Assembly (NCBI GenBank): GCA_964035545.1
Contig: OZ037773.1
Span: 10,480,251-10,544,250 of the forward strand
Direction: 5' to 3'
From: Bugula neritina
Lineage: Eukaryota > Bryozoa > Gymnolaemata > Cheilostomatida > Bugulidae
Length of the DNA: 64,000 bases
The notes beneath the pieces are model-generated. The model saw only the letters and a program-made list of their open reading frames with translations, was not told the DNA's origin and did not search any database. Made by a program: the position numbers and the translations under genes. Below, piece after piece: positions 28,156 through 41,060 of this stretch (positions are counted from its first letter, which is position 1; each line of letters begins with the position of its first letter).

Positions 28156-31100
28156 TTACACTGGTCCCAGACCGTGGTATTTGCTATTGCTGTTCTCCTC
28201 AACGTGTATCTTTACTGTCTCTGTGTACCTGCCTCTTATCTCTGCCATACTGATGAAAGAGCGCATACTCTCGTCTACCAGACCACTCTTCAACGCTGCC
28301 GCTATGTTGTTGTGACCACTTTCTATCAGCTGCCTCCGCACCGTCTTAGCAGACAGCTGCAGCAGCTCGTTTCTCTGATATTGTGTTTTTATAAACTCTA
28401 AAGCCTTTTCTTCAACTTCATGCTGGCTGCGAGCTTTAGCCAAGTCTTCATCCGAAACAACATGACCGTTAGCGAATGAAGAGGCCAGAATTCTGTGTAA
28501 GGAAAACGACTAACTTAACGCAATTCAATAATGTCATAAGTTAACATAGTTCAGTGATATTGTAAGTCATAACAAATGTACTATGTATCTTGCAAGCGAA
28601 TTCTTACAAGTCAGATTTTTCAAAAGAATTAGGCCTGATAGAAAACTGTGTAAAAACTTTAGTTTGTAAAATGACCTCTAAATATAGTATATTATTACCT
28701 TTATCTTAAACAATTGAATTTTATCAATATTGTCTGTTATAATCAATGTAATGTACCACATGCAACCACTGTATAATTGGTGTCACATGCAATCACTATG
28801 CAATTGGTGTCACATGCAACTAGTATACACTGAAAATCACACCATATATGACTTCTAACTAAGGACTACCTTATGAGACCATCTTTGACTTCAGGTGCGC
28901 ATGGGTAGACCTCAATGGAGCCATCGGCTCTAGAAATCCCACAATGCTTCAGCTCAGTGGCTGACTTGATGCCAAAGTATACCGTATAAAGCTGTAAACA
29001 TGTCATATGAGTTTTATATATATTATAACTGTAAACATGTACCACCAGTGGCTATAACATAGGTATAGAAATTATCCTATCTTGCATATATACAGTATAG
29101 TAATATACATTATATAGCTGCAATATGTAAGTGTAAATCACAAATGAAGCCAACATAGAAAATACTCAAAATCATAGTATTCTCACCATTCACAAGTCTA
29201 TATTGCATGACGAGATAATTCCAAATATGTTTATGTCAATTCGAGTTTTTATTATAACAAAATTTATTTTAAATAAATAAATTATTATAGGCTCATGTAG
29301 ACTCTAATTATGTTTTCAGTGTTATTTGAAATACATTATAGTATAATCTAAAAGAACACATTTCATGTCTTTAATTAAAATAAACTTAAAAGGAAACTTG
29401 AAGTTATATTCTAAGAAATGCACAGGATAGACTTGAAAATAACTTAAAATAGACAGAGCGGGTTGTTGTTATACAACTGAGTGAACAAATATATGTAGTA
29501 GATACATATACTATACATAGAGAGTGGATACATATACTATACATAGAGAGTAGATACATACACTATACATAGAGAGTAGATACATAGAGAGTTATAGAGG
29601 GTAGTATATACGTACACAATACAAAGTACCAAAGCTAGGAGGCTCATCTGATGCTTCTATCACCCTCCAAGCTATCTCAACAGTTTCCTTAGATATGATT
29701 AACCTGCGAGTCACTTCTTCAACAGCGACATCTGACAAGTTGTTTCCCTTTCTTGGTTCATCTTCTTTGCTGGAGAGGCATAGAAACTTATAGATTAGTG
29801 ATAAACAGGGTGTCAAGTCATCACATTGCGTCAAGTCATCACGTTACGTCATGTCATCAGCACAGTTGAGGTTTGAGCTCCAATTGAAAGGTTCTACTTA
29901 TTACTAGCAGAATTCTATCAATTAAGTACCATAAGCTTCTATGAAACTGGTTTAATATTTTAATAGTAAAAATAGAAATTAAAATTACTTTTAGTATATT
30001 TCTGTATTTTTTTCAACCAACTGCTACATTTTGTCAGCTGTGCTTGCAACTGTTAGCTGATGCTAAAGATTTGTGGTACTCAATTTTTATTGCTTTACTA
30101 ATATAACCCTTATTTTATGTTTAGCATGTTTCTATATACTCATTGTTTATATGCTCTCTGGAGTAGAAAGCTAGTGCTATATAATATGTATAACATCGAA
30201 GAGTTGTCATGACTAACTAAGCCTGTGTGCTTGTCACTCACCCTACCTTCATATACACAATTATTGTATACCATTATTATATATTATATAATATATCATA
30301 TAATATATTATATTATATTATATTATATTATAATATATTACATTACATTACATTACATAACATTACATTACATAACATTACATTACATTACATTACGTTA
30401 CATTACATTACATTACATTACATTTACATTACATTTACATTACATTTACATTACATTACATTACATTACAATACATTATATTATATTACAATATATTATA
30501 TTATATTACAATATATTATATTATATTATAATATATTATATTATATTATAATATATTATACTATATTATATTATATTATATTATATTATATCATAAAATA
30601 GACAGCATGTTCACTAAACAAACTATTACCTGTAACTGTGACTCACTAATTAGCCTCAAATCTTTGAATAACTCACCACGGGTAGTATACTGGGCTCCCG
30701 TGTTCCAGGAGAAACTTCACAGATTCCAAGCTATGAGCTTTAATAGCATAGTGTAGTAGTGTCCTCACTGTAATATATAGTACCTTGTAGACAGGTTTAA
30801 TAGCATAATGTAGTAGTGTCCTCACTGTAATATATAGTAACTGTATATAGAAACAGGAAGTCACCTGTAGAGTCCTCATAAAGGTGCAGCAGATGAATTC
30901 TCTTGCTTATCAGAAACTCGAGAAACTCCCTCGAGTCAGCAGATGCGAGTCTCTCGATAATGCTATCCTCGGCTCTCCGCTCTAGCAGAACTTCCGGGTA
31001 CGCCCTCGTCTGGCAGCAGTTATCACAATATACGGCAGCAATTGGTGGGGAGGTTATGTTATAGGCAGCAGTCATTATATTACAAGCCAGAAGTTATTAT

Positions 31101-33232
31101 ACTGCAGTTATGTTATAGTCAGCAGTAAACATGGAGGTTATATTATAAGTCATTATGTAATATAGTTGCATAGAAGGCACATGATCCACTGTAAATTAGT
31201 ATACTGCTATCATAGCTCACTTCCTGTATGAGATGGTTAGAAAGTCTCACCCATTTAGAGAAGAGCCACGCTATAGTCTCAACGGTTGCCCCGGAACATC
31301 TGTTGAGTGCCAGATGTAAAGCGGTGTTTCCTTCACCGTCCCTCTTGCTGACCAGATCTCCGTATATTGGGAACAAATACTTGAACAACTCCCTGGTTGG
31401 AATATCAAACTACTCTCATTATTGTTATTAGTTATTAATATCATTTCGTAATCATTTTCACTGACTTAACCTAAATAGAACTTCCACCACTACATTGTTA
31501 CAGCAGCCATATACTAGACTGCAAACTACACTGTGACATCAATTAGGAGAAAGCTGTATTTGACACTGGCTATAACCTAATGGCAACTGTTTATGTAGAA
31601 TACAGTTCTCACAAGTTCTTGAAGTTTATCAGCTGAAACAGTCCATCTGAGGTACGGGGGCGAATTGAATCCCCCGCATTAAACTGTCTGTGCATCACAA
31701 TGCCTCTGGTTATTGGCAAGTTGCCAGTCTTGACAGCTGCCTGGAGGTGGGTGATGCCCATCTACAAGTATGAGAGACTCTACCAGACGTTGTATAACCT
31801 GTGGTGTATGTATAGCATTGTATACAATGCTATACATACACCACACCATAGCTTTTTCTCTGATAGCTTACATAGCTAGCTATGTAAGCTATCAGAGAAA
31901 AAGCTATGGAAGGCTTTCAGTTATAAAATAGACAAACCTTGATGTATGTAACATTTGCTTTATATTATTCAACCAGTTTACAATTTCTACACCTACTAAA
32001 TCATATTTATCATACTCTGCACCAGAAACTCAACAAATACTTCCACTAATAATTTCCCTTTTACTCCGCATCATGTTACATTAAAACTCACTCACGCAAG
32101 TTTATAGTCACTATCCCTGTGAGAAACCCCTGATGGGAAGGTTTATTGTTAAATCAGGTTAAGGACGTATTCATATGTGGCACAGGAACAATTATGACTG
32201 GATGCTCTTCCTAACGTCACAATGGCCTTTGTCGGGGTTCGAACTCATGACTTGGTGTTCACTAAGCAAACGCTCTAACCCCTAGACCACGGCTGCTCCC
32301 TTCATGTTACATTATACTGCTTTAATTTATCATGTTTCATGATGATAAACTAGCAGATGTGATAAATCATCATAATAAACTATATTGTATTATATCATGT
32401 TACACATTACCATAAAGCGCCACGGTACTATATTACAGCATTGTTCATAATTTTAGTTAAACAACATGTTATAGGTTCATCATAAAAATATACATTAAAT
32501 ACCTCCAGCTATGTGACCTAGTTTCACCAATCTTGCTGATTGGCTGTTAACATTTATTGTTGTCTAGTTAGCGTAAAGCCACACGACGCGCGTCGACGCG
32601 CGAGAAATCCCGTTTAGCCCAAAAATTGGATGTCATGAGCGGTATTTTCTTGCGTCTAACATGCTGAGCGAGAAGTGCGGGAAGCTCATGCGTGCTTGAT
32701 CTAATTGGAGGGCACACTTTTTTATTTCAATTCATGTTTTAGCTTTTAGCGAACTGAATTAAAACAGTTTCATATAATTTGCATTTCCGCTTTTATAATA
32801 TCTAAAGTCACTTTGCCTGTGATGTAGTTTTAAAAACAAACGTCTGTAGGCGAGCAGTAAAGTTTAACACTAACATCATTGGTTAATGAATTTTTGCACT
32901 CGCAACACACGCACTGTGTGTGGCAGGTCTATACAGGTATGGGTAAGGGTTTTCTCGCACGTCACGCACATATAAAACGCATCGTGTGGCCCTACACTTA
33001 TACTACAATATCAGGAATTTTGTTCCTGATTCTATGTATCATTTTTTATAAACTTTCATGTTCCAATTCATGTGTAAATACGTACAAACACAGCATTGAC
33101 ATCAAACTGTTGATCTTGTAGCATTTGAGTTACTTTTTGTACATTTTTTTCTTCAACGGCCACTCTGAAATCTAGCATTTTCCTGTCTCTTATAATCTCA
33201 GCCGTTCTATATGCTCTAAAAGCAACCAGCAT
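28156..33232 (-). CDS. Ankyrin-repeat protein A with SOCS-box-like C-terminus (eight exons)
   Basis: Exons in coding order: 33232-33086, 31761-31613, 31392-31251, 31009-30865, 30767-30677, 29769-29616, 28991-28870, 28492-28156; about 428 residues. ATG 33232 has an in-frame stop two codons upstream. Ankyrin units are visible in exon 1 (DFRVAVEEKNVQKVTQMLQD), exon 3 (KRDGEGNTALHLALNRCSG) and exon 5 (TLLHYAIKAHSLESVKFLLE). The C-terminal exon has ELLQLSAKTV, fitting the elongin-binding BC-box pattern (xLxxxSxxxV), but no clear Cul box. If that is real, the protein would be a ubiquitin-ligase substrate receptor like ASB proteins; this is inference. Exons 2, 3 and 5 have the same lengths as in paralog B (34486-38529). 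Confidence 0.75.
30280..30600. repeat. TATTA/CATTA low-complexity tract
   Basis: Pentamer-type runs (TATAT, TTACA) about 320 bp long in an intron of ankyrin gene A (between exons 5 and 6). Open frames here only translate the repeat. Confidence 0.95.
30768..30824 (-). repeat. 57-bp duplication of a splice acceptor and exon start in ankyrin gene A
   Basis: The sequence ATATTACAG then TGAGGACACTACTACA occurs twice, 57 bp apart (acceptors before 30767 and 30824). 57 is a multiple of three and the frame stays open, so use of the outer acceptor would add 19 residues in frame. Confidence 0.85.
31800..31909. repeat. Two abutting perfect palindromes (46 bp and 64 bp)
   Basis: 31800-31845 is its own reverse complement, centred between 31822 and 31823 (arm TGTGGTGTATGTATAGCATT...). 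31846-31909 is a second perfect palindrome centred between 31877 and 31878 (arm CCATAGCTTTTTCTCTGATA...). Neither has a spacer. They lie in intron 1 of ankyrin gene A. Confidence 0.95.
32100..32297 (-). mobile_element. tRNA-derived SINE, copy 2
   Basis: On the minus strand it begins GGGAGCAGCCGTGGTCTAGG with the same A and B boxes as the copy at 17523, and shares the body (AAAGGCCATTGTGACGTTAG here; AAAGACCATTGGTGATGTTA there). Located in intron 1 of ankyrin gene A. Confidence 0.8.
32571..32997. mobile_element. PIF/Harbinger-type MITE
   Basis: Inverted ends GCGTAAAGCCACACGACGCG and (reverse complement of the right end) GTGTAGGGCCACACGATGCG, flanked by TTA at 32568-32570 and 32998-33000. A TTA (TWA) duplication and this length fit PIF/Harbinger MITEs. 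The left end is CpG-rich (CGCGCGTCGACGCGCG palindrome), unusual here. No coding capacity. In intron 1 of ankyrin gene A. Confidence 0.75.
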
Positions 33233-33235
33233 TAT

Positions 33236-33330
33236 CTATAACGCCATCTGTATACACCACTTTACCCCTCACTATAACATCTGTATCCACCACTTTACCC
33301 CTCACTGTAGCATCTGTATCCACCAAATAC
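33236..33330. repeat. 33-bp triple repeat beside the ankyrin A start
   Basis: Three units containing CATCTGTATCCACCACTTTA and CCCCTCACT. It begins just upstream of the inferred initiator ATG of ankyrin gene A. Confidence 0.85.
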
Positions 33331-33339
33331 TACCCCCTC

Positions 33340-34485
33340 CCCCCAAATTTGCTACTTGTTTCTATTACCTAAAAATACAAGCTTTAGAAATGTTTAAGTA
33401 AACCATACATACATTGTAGCAGTTTCAAATACAAGCCTGGTATCATTGATTGCCGTAAGCATAGAATACTAGCTTTTTCACAAATATTTGGATGGTAGTT
33501 CATAGTTATAATAATTATTGGACTATTTTTGTCTGCTAGCGCTCAAACATCGTGAAGAGTTGAGTTATAAAAGAATAATAATCTGAGTCAAATATGTACC
33601 TTCCCTGGGATACTTGGTCCATTTTAGCAATTTTTATTGTCCGATAAACCAGTTTTGATCCAGCAAAACTAGCTTCTTTTGGATGGTTTTACTTTTAAAG
33701 TGTGATATTTTATTGAAACATACTTTCTTTTTAAACAATCAAACGATGACATCATCAATGGGTGTAATATGTTGAATATACAAACAACCATAGTTAGAGG
33801 TAAGAACTATGAAAACAATAAACAGAAACAGAAAATAATATGATTCTCTAAAGACAAACAAAGTCATACTAGTTTAGCTGGATATCGTATGTTTCACTCA
33901 TTTTGATTACTGTAAATCTTTGCTGTAAATTAAATTAATTAAATAAAAACGTCAACAAATATTGAAGTTATACCCATCAAAAGTTTATAATTTAGAAAAT
34001 ATTTTTACTACAAAATTATTTGAGCAGCTTATGTTTAAACATGCAAGAAATTGAATGCATCTTCTCATTTATTGTGCTTACAATAGTGGACCTGCGTGTA
34101 TCATTATCATATGACGTGTTGCATTGCAGATTCATTCTGGTTCACTTAGTGATACTTAAACGGCAGAAGTTATTAGTTTTCTAAGTGTTGGTCAGTAATA
34201 TGTATACTGCGGCATCCAGTTACTATTACTTATTACTTACTGAGCCACTAATACAGCTGCTCAGTAAGTTAGCTAGACTATATAACTATACTAGATTATA
34301 CAGCATTGGGAGAGAGAATTCTGATTTGAATACTTTATTATGTAACTAATAAGTACATTAGTTCAGAATCTTATTTAAAGTTAAATATTTTTCAATATTT
34401 TTACAATGTTTAAAGTTAGTATAGTTAGTTAGTCGCCCAGGTCACATGATGCTGTCTGTATAGACTGAGGCTATAGCCCAGGTTA
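33340..34485. other. Intergenic spacer between the ankyrin paralogs
   Basis: AT-rich; must contain the promoter of ankyrin gene A and the 3' UTR of B. I see no other gene or repeat. Confidence 0.5.
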
Positions 34486-37400
34486 CTACTTTCTACAGGT
34501 AGGGTGGCGCTGTCTGTACGGCCCGAGACTGTAACGCTTGCTATTGCTATTCTCAGCCAAGTACTCCTCCAGCTTCTCACCGTATCGTCTCCTCACCTCC
34601 TTCAAGCTGATGTCATTGTGCCAGAACTGGTCTACTCTCTCACTCTCTAGTGCTGCCTCCAGGTTCCCGTGACCACTGTCCACCAGGATCTTCCTCACGC
34701 TGTTGGCAGCAACCTGCACCAAGGTAACGAAGCGGTACTGGTGATGAATGAACTGCAAGGCATCGTTGTCCACATTACGGTTGAAGCGGATACGGGCAAC
34801 TTCTCCTCTCTTCAGTGTGTTAGCATTGGCAAAGGATGATATCAGGATACTGTAACACAACGTTCTGGTGTTGATAATTGAAACCGAAGTTTGTGTTTTT
34901 CATGTCAGGTGCTTTGAACATTTTGTGCTTTTATTTTTTATGAAGATGTCGTAAATTAACTGTTCATTTAAAATCATGATAAATTATAGTAACTTAATCA
35001 AACATATAATATTATGATCATATATTATAATTAAACATTGTAGTATGTAATCATATATGTTATGATGATATGCACAATGAGTGTTCATTTCTCAAGCAGA
35101 CGTCTCTGCTTACCATTTCACATACAGTTTAGTGTTAACAGTTTCTGTGTACATTTACAATAACAAACTACCTCGAGATATTATATTGGAGTATTATTTA
35201 CCGAGTGAGGTCATCTCTGAATTCCAGAGGATACATCTCAATAGATCCGTCACTTCTCACAAACCCTGTGTTCTTAAGTGTCACCATGTCTTTTATACCA
35301 AAATACTTTACAAAGAACTGCAATTAAAATTACAACATCAAGCTGATAAAAAGTTCAATAACGTCAGCACAAAATTATATTATTTGCTTTTCTTTTCCTG
35401 TCAGCCCTCTTAAAATTAAGTAAATGGCTACTATTGATACTTTTTATTTACTGCCCAAGGTTCCAGGTCTAAGAAATAACAATTGTAGGGGTAGTCAATA
35501 CGCACCTCATACAACACTCCAAAGGAGGGAGGTTCTGCTGATGCTTCCACTACTCTTCTAGCTATTTCTACGCTCTCTGGTATTGAGAACCTGATAGCTC
35601 TGATTGCTACGTCTGCTAAGTTGTTGTGGGTTTGGCCCTGTGGACTATGAGTAGACAACAACAAACATTCCAGGTCAGATCTATCATATTCAAACTGATA
35701 CACAGTCAGACCTGCTATATAATGTATAGACATACTTTACATTCTGTCAAACTTTACACAATTGGCTGAAAAAACTCTTAGGAATAAAAGCTCACTTTTC
35801 AATAAATAATTTGGTTTGATTTTGGAGGAGATAAGAGAAGGGTTTGAGGTTTCTGGCTTTGATGATCAAATGCATGAGTGTGGTGACTACAACACACACA
35901 GTAGTGACTACATCATACACAGTAGTGACTACATCATACACAGTAGGGACTACAGTATACACACTGGTGACTACAACATACACAGTAGTGACTACAATAT
36001 ATACAGTAGTGACTACAACATACACAGTAGTGACTACATCACACACAGTAGTGACTACATCATACACAGCAGGGACTACAGTATACACACTGGTGACTAC
36101 AACATACACAGTAGTGACTACAATATATACAGTAGTGACTACAACATACACAGTAGTGACTACAATATATACAGTAGTGACTACAATATACACAGTAGTG
36201 ACTACAACATTATTCACCATTATATATCAATGCTGTGCAGATTATTAAAGGAAATGTTTGATTCTATTTGATCACACGTATTACATAATAGTAATATATT
36301 ACTACAGTATGATATATTGCAGTATATGATATATATTACAGTATATGATATATTACAATATGATATATTACAGTATATGATATATTACAGTATATGATAT
36401 ATTCCAGTATGCTATATTACAATATAGACTGGGCACCTTGCAAGGCCTCGGTGTTACAGAGGAGGTGTATGCCTCTGTCCACAAACAGTTTAGTGAACCT
36501 CAAGGACAGATCATGGGCTAGTCTGGCTACTATTGGTTTCTCAACTCTCTTCTCTAAGATAGACTGAGGACTTGCCTGTATTCAATAGTGTGGGGTTTAA
36601 CAGCTAATACTTTATAGATAGGACAGATGTAAACTCATTTATAGGCTATAATAGCAACTTATAGGCTATCATTCAGAATTTTGACAAATTTATTTTTCAC
36701 CGTTAAAATGTCAAACAATCTAAGCAGGACTAAGCCTAGTTTGAATCTCAAAGTTAAAGGTAGAGGACATTGGGAATGCAAACATTTTTATTAAGCAATA
36801 ACAAATTATAATTAACCAATAGGTATATAAAACAGCAGGTTAATTTTAGGTAGGACAAGGTATTTTTAAAAATACATTCTTATGTATTGAATAGGTAAGA
36901 GCTGTGTTTTGAATTTGGTAGCACAGCCTCTCTTTATAGCTATTAACTCTGTTACTATTAGATACACCACTACATTACTCATCCCATTGTCAATAACCAC
37001 TACAGTTCTATTACTCACCCCACTGTCAATAACCACTATACAGTGCTATTACTCACCCCACTGTCAAGGAACCATTACAGTTCTATTACTCACCCCACTG
37101 TCAAGAAACCACTACAGTTCTATTACTCACCCCACTGTCAAGGAACCACTACAGTTCTATTACTCACCCTACTGTCAAGGAACCACTACAGTTCTATTAC
37201 TCATCCCATTGTCAATAACCACTACAGTTCTATTACTCACCCCACTGTCAAGAAACCACTCAATCTCATCAAAGTGAGCACCTGAGTTAATGTCCAGGGC
37301 CACCTGTAAAGGAGTGAGTCCACGATTGTCTCTCTCGTTGATCAGTTCACCATACAATGGAAGCAGTTCATCCATACAGTCTCTTCAAAGTACAGGTACT

Positions 37401-38529
37401 AGCTATTAGTTACCAGTTACTAGTTACTAGTTACCACTCACTAGCTATTAGTTACCAGTTACTAGTTACTAGTCACAAAGAACTTCTCATGAATACTCAT
37501 CTCAAAGAATAATTATGTTCCATTAATATTATCCTTAGCTATTCTGAGCATTACAGATCGACAATAAATTATTCTTCTAACTTCTGTAGCTACACTTTGC
37601 TATTGGCTATATGCAGCATTAAGCTTGGATCATGGAATGTTCTAGTAACTAGGGAAGTCAGTTTCTTACAAGTTTTTGTCATTTATCAGATGAAACACAG
37701 TCTGTTGGTGCTGATTTCTCTCGGACTTGGCTGGGTCAAATGAACAATGGTTTCTTATCATCACGACGGCTTCAGCATTTCCCACATCTACCGCACGCAT
37801 CAGCATTGTCAGGCCAGCCTAAAAAATATGACTGGCCACATGTACAGTTTACCTAACGTTTGTATAGGAGTGGCAGTTAGCTTTGCTTGCACAAAAGCTG
37901 ACTATTCTTTCGTGGATGGTTTAAAGTTACTCTGTAATTGTCCATTTATTCTGAACAATTATTTGCGCAAGAACAAATTGTGTTATTATTTGTAAGCTAG
38001 AAACTGTAGGATCAGAGTATAACATATTTTCAGCAACTAACAGCTCTTAGTCTCAACCGTAACATCAACACCAAGCACCTGTTATGTGATGTCTCTTATT
38101 ACTCACAACTGTAACATCAACACCAAGCACCTGTTATGTGATGTCTCTTATTACTCACAACTGTAACATCAACACCAAGCACCTGTTATGTGATGTCTCT
38201 TATTACTCACAACTGTAACATCAACACCAAGCACCTGTTATGTGATGTCTCTTATTACTCACAACTGTAACATCAACACCAAGCACCTGTTATGTGATGT
38301 CTCTTATTACTCACAACTGTAACATCAACACCAAGCACCTGTTATGTGATGTCTCTTATTACTCACAACTGTAACATTACCACCAAGCACCTGTTATGTG
38401 GTGTCTATTATTACTCACAACTGTAACATTAACATCTAACTCTCCCTCTTCAAGAAGCTGTCTCATGACCTCCAAGTCATTGTTATCAATTGCATCAATG
38501 AGGGTATCAGTCTCAGCTCTGTAATACAT
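34486..38529 (-). CDS. Ankyrin-repeat protein B with SOCS-box-like C-terminus (eight exons)
   Basis: Exons in coding order: 38529 (or further upstream)-38419, 37818-37670, 37382-37241, 36575-36437, 35886-35796, 35644-35506, 35317-35202, 34849-34486; about 416 residues from ATG 38529, though exon 1 may begin at an acceptor at 38536. Ankyrin units: TLIDAIDNNDLEVMRQLLEE, GLTMLMRAVDVGNAEAVVMI, RDNRGLTPLQVALDINSG. Between ankyrins and C-terminus lies a region of unknown fold shared with A (EPPSFGVLYE, YFGIKD, SDGSIEMYP). The last exon has TLVQVAANSV, fitting the BC-box pattern TLxxxAxxxV, then helices ending YLAENSNSKRYSLGP. Minisatellites touch the donors of exons 1 and 3 and the acceptor of exon 5. 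Confidence 0.75.
35877..36215 (-). repeat. 21-bp minisatellite running into exon 5 of ankyrin gene B
   Basis: About 16 units (minus strand TACTGTGTATGTTGTAGTCA). Each carries TGTAG-TCAC, the same sequence as the exon 5 acceptor. Because 21 is divisible by three, the exon 5 frame is open through the whole array (to about 36220, repeating VVTTVYI). Confidence 0.95.
36950..37240 (-). repeat. 37-bp minisatellite copying the exon 3 donor of ankyrin gene B
   Basis: Units carry (minus strand) TTGACAGTGGGGTGAGTAAT, which is the last bases of exon 3 plus its GTGAGT donor. About seven decoy donors follow the true one. Confidence 0.95.
38040..38440 (-). repeat. 52-bp minisatellite copying the exon 1 donor of ankyrin gene B
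   Basis: About seven nearly identical units. On the minus strand each includes GATGTTACAGTTGTGAGTAA, the end of exon 1 and its donor. Homogeneous copies suggest recent amplification. Confidence 0.95.
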
Positions 38530-38920
38530 CTCTAGGCTACAAACATGGGAGATAAATCCAACAGTGTACCAATATTACAATACAGTAATATAATAGTTAT
38601 ATAATGATTTACAATACATAGCAATCTAATAATTATATATTTAATAAATATAGCGACGCAATAATCATGATGATGCAACTTAGCAATGCAATAATAATTA
38701 TAATAATAATAATATTACTGCTTTTCTTACTTCATTAAAAATAACTAAACCTAACAAATTTTTTTCAACTAATAATTTACATTAAACTTTTGAGATTTCA
38801 GTTTTCTTTTCTTTTGCTTATTTTACCAGTTTTGAGTGTTGAAATATTCATAGACAAGATTAGGTGACTTTTTTATTAATAATATTGACTATAAATGGCT
38901 AGAGGTTGCTACAGGTTGTT

Positions 38921-38922
<2 letters not shown>

Positions 38923-38981
<59 letters not shown>
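38923..38981. repeat. (AT)n microsatellite
   Basis: About 29 AT dinucleotides just before the long TG tract, separated by about 43 bp of AT-rich sequence. Confidence 0.97.
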
Positions 38982-38984
<3 letters not shown>

Positions 38985-39020
38985 TATAATTAATATAAAT
39001 AAATTATGCTGATAATTTTT

Positions 39021-39592
<572 letters not shown>

Positions 39593-39599
39593 TATATTT

Positions 39600-40799
39600 T
39601 AATATTCTCAGCTGATATGTCTTTTGACCAATAGCTATAGTAATTAGCGTCATTTATTCATACTTCACAGATGAAACTAATCTGGCAGGTAAAATTAAAC
39701 AGCAGGTAAAACTGTTGAACGAGTTAAACTAGCCAATCAGCATCCTTTACCTGTCAGTAGAATGTTCGTCACACATCTTGGATGTTTTTGGGTTGAAGTA
39801 TCCAACTTCAAACGTTTTTTAAATATTTAACAGTTTGGACCAGCAAAACTTTAAAAAAGAATTTGATTGATAATAGTTATGTAAGATATTTGTAGTATGC
39901 AGTTGATGATATCATAGATAACATTTAAGTACATAATAATTATACCATTATATAATTATTATATGATTATATAATTATTATATTGTAATGTTATGATATG
40001 TCGTTATATTATTATATTTATGTTATAATAATGTGATGCATTATTGTTTTATATATTATATAATAATAAATATAAATAATATAAATTGTATCATAATGTT
40101 ACATTATAGTATTATAATATAGTACTATAATACAATTTTTACTGTTTTTTCTTTATGGAAACTTTTTGTCAACCCCAACTTTTGTTCCAGCTGAGAAAGC
40201 TACTCTAATGAGCATTTGAGTTAATTTAGATCGGCTTGGATTAATGCAAACTAACTTGAATTTTTTGTAAATTTAAATGGTTGAATCATATGATATCCTT
40301 GGAAGTTTTATTGAAGTGTAATGCATGTGGTGCTGTCAGATTTAATCAGAGTGTAATGTATTCAAGATTTCACTCTTTTGCTACAAAGAATGCCAATTGA
40401 GGAATCAATGGCAAAACTTTAACCATGAACAGTTTTGTAAACTGATGTGAATTTTATACTTATACTAAGCTATATAGTACGATAATTTATTATAAAAATA
40501 TAAATACAACACAGAGTACTTATCCAAGCTGAAACACTAACGCACCATTTAACCAGTAGACAGACAGACAGACAGACATACAGACAGACATTCAGCTGCC
40601 TGCTGTCTTTCGAGTAATTTAGTCATCATAAAGTTGTGCTATTTATCACGTCGTTGGAATCATAACATGTGCTTCATTACTATAGTATACAGTATAGAAT
40701 ATGCCTTCTATTTTGTAACTTGCTGAAAAAATGCTACTATTTTAAGTTATCTAATGCTTCTTATCACAAAAGTCTGGCACATGCTTGCATAAACCCAAA
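39600..40799. other. Intergenic spacer
   Basis: AT-rich sequence upstream of ankyrin gene B on one side and the lectin-like cluster on the other. A small CAGA repeat lies at 40558-40590. No gene seen. Confidence 0.5.
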
Positions 40800-41060
40800 T
40801 AATATATATAATATAATATAATTTATATAATATAATATAACGTATATAATATAATATAATGTATATAATATAATATAATGTATATAATATAATATAATGT
40901 ATATAATATAATATAATGTATATAATATAATATAATGTATATAATATAATATAATGTATATAATATAATATAATGTATATAATATAATATAATGTATATA
41001 ATATAATATAATGTATATAATATAATATAATGTATATAATATAATATAATGTATATAATA
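40800..41060. repeat. 19-bp AT-only minisatellite
   Basis: About 13 units of GTATATAATATAATATAAT. Confidence 0.97.

Noticed and set aside
30225-30601. ORFs of 108-124 codons in the TATTA/CATTA tract
   Set aside because: Low-complexity translation in an intron of ankyrin gene A.
35816-36271. Plus-strand ORFs of 134-151 codons over the 21-bp array
   Set aside because: Repeat translation; the minus-strand frame is the one continuous with an ankyrin exon.
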